Shown here piece by piece: positions 5,581 to 5,951 of a stretch of 5,951 nt of DNA. The notes beneath the pieces are model-generated. The model saw nothing but the letters and a program-made list of their open reading frames with translations, was not told the origin of the DNA and did not search any database. Position numbers and translations under genes: made by a program. Where the stretch lies: contig DUKF01000051.1 of assembly GCA_013329455.1 (NCBI GenBank), positions 1 to 5,951 on the forward strand, given 5' to 3'. Source of the stretch: Methanotrichaceae archaeon (GTDB lineage: Archaea > Halobacteriota > Methanosarcinia > Methanotrichales > Methanotrichaceae). Numbering within the stretch: the first letter of the stretch is position 1; each line of letters begins with the position of its first letter.

Positions 5581-5951
5581 TCAGACCAGCTCCATCTCCA
5601 TGATCTCCACGATCTCTTTCGCCAACCTCAGGCTGTCCTCTTCGTCCTTCATGACGGTATCGAGCTTGACCGAGGGCCCCTCGTAGTCGCTCTCGGGGCT
5701 CACCACCATCAGGTCCGCACATCCCAGGAGATCTGCGACACCCTGGTCGGTCACAGGAAAGCCCCAGGCCTGCATGAACTTGGCGGCAGGGCCGCTCAAC
5801 GGCTTTCCGCCAACTAGAGGGCTTATGGCGACTACTTGGCTTTTCCTTTTCCTCAAGGCGTCCCTCACTCCTCTCAACGCAAGGATCGGCCCGATGCTGG
5901 AGACCGGGTTGCTCGGCCCGATGAGGACCGGCTCGCTCTCCTCCGCCTCCT
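5581..5951 (-). CDS. cofD: 2-phospho-L-lactate transferase CofD, C-terminal part
   Basis: The visible 122 residues are the C-terminal part of CofD; the gene continues past the window edge, and the whole protein is usually about 300 residues. The diagnostic run VLIGPSNPVSSIGPIL matches the conserved GPSNP..SIGPIL region. It is followed by the typical SPLVGGKPLSGPAAKFMQA segment, the GVADLLG region and an acidic C terminus. CofD transfers the phospholactyl (or related) group from a guanosine-diphospho intermediate to the deazaflavin FO, making F420-0 in the F420 pathway, in the cytoplasm. F420 is the hydride carrier of methanogenesis. A TTG near 5877 that could look like a start is internal. 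It is followed after one base by the marker-12 gene, indicating an operon. Confidence 0.92.
   Translation of the reverse strand, partial: EAEESEPVLIGPSNPVSSIGPILALRGVRDALRKRKSQVVAISPLVGGKPLSGPAAKFMQAWGFPVTDQGVADLLGCADLMVVSPESDYEGPSVKLDTVMKDEEDSLRLAKEIVEIMEMELV

Noticed and set aside
5581..5877. A separate 98-residue gene starting at TTG 5877
   Set aside because: The frame continues upstream to the window edge with the conserved CofD GPSNP region, so it is the interior of cofD and not an independent gene.

Overview
The window looks like a piece of a methanogenic archaeon's chromosome. The right end carries the 3' part of cofD (coenzyme F420 biosynthesis), followed after one base by a complete methanogenesis marker protein 12 (UPF0285) gene, a family described as restricted to methanogens. 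The GC-rich core genes, the secreted TPR protein with a signal peptide, GGAG/GGTGG ribosome binding sites and TATA-like boxes all fit a Methanothrix (Methanosaeta)-like member of the Methanosarcinales/Methanotrichales. That genus guess is an inference from style, not proof.

Layout, left to right. Positions 1-207 are the 3' end of an unrecognised plus-strand gene. Positions 283-1074 encode an exported TPR protein. A second copy of the TPR gene's leader, ribosome binding site and signal peptide follows at 1113-1261, but its TPR body is missing and it runs into the 3' end of a convergent gene. That convergent minus-strand unit (2527-1283) holds a small cysteine-tailed protein and a DUF1848 protein with a C-terminal CX3CX2C cluster and a sliding-clamp-like C-terminal tail. 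A more AT-rich minus-strand gene at 3185-2652 encodes a small exported protein with many N-glycosylation sequons.

The region 3344-4673 is an accessory insertion or rearrangement. It is bounded by two direct copies of the last 67 bases or so of the marker-12 gene. One is the real gene end (4607-4673). The other is a decayed copy with an in-frame stop (3344-3410). Between them are a YgiT-type zinc-finger antitoxin-like gene, apparently damaged at its N terminus and without its toxin, and a strikingly AT-rich gene for a membrane-anchored protein of unknown function. Positions 5951-4608 are the core cofD/marker-12 operon.

The genes do not form one pathway. The right end is a conserved methanogen operon, and the rest is accessory sequence with two gene remnants (a TPR head and a marker-12 tail), which indicates repeated small rearrangements. 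No CRISPR array, tRNA, rRNA, transposase or integrase was seen. The best leads are the duplicated gene tail bracketing the AT-rich cargo, the AT-rich membrane protein itself, and the DUF1848 unit with its small cysteine-rich neighbour.
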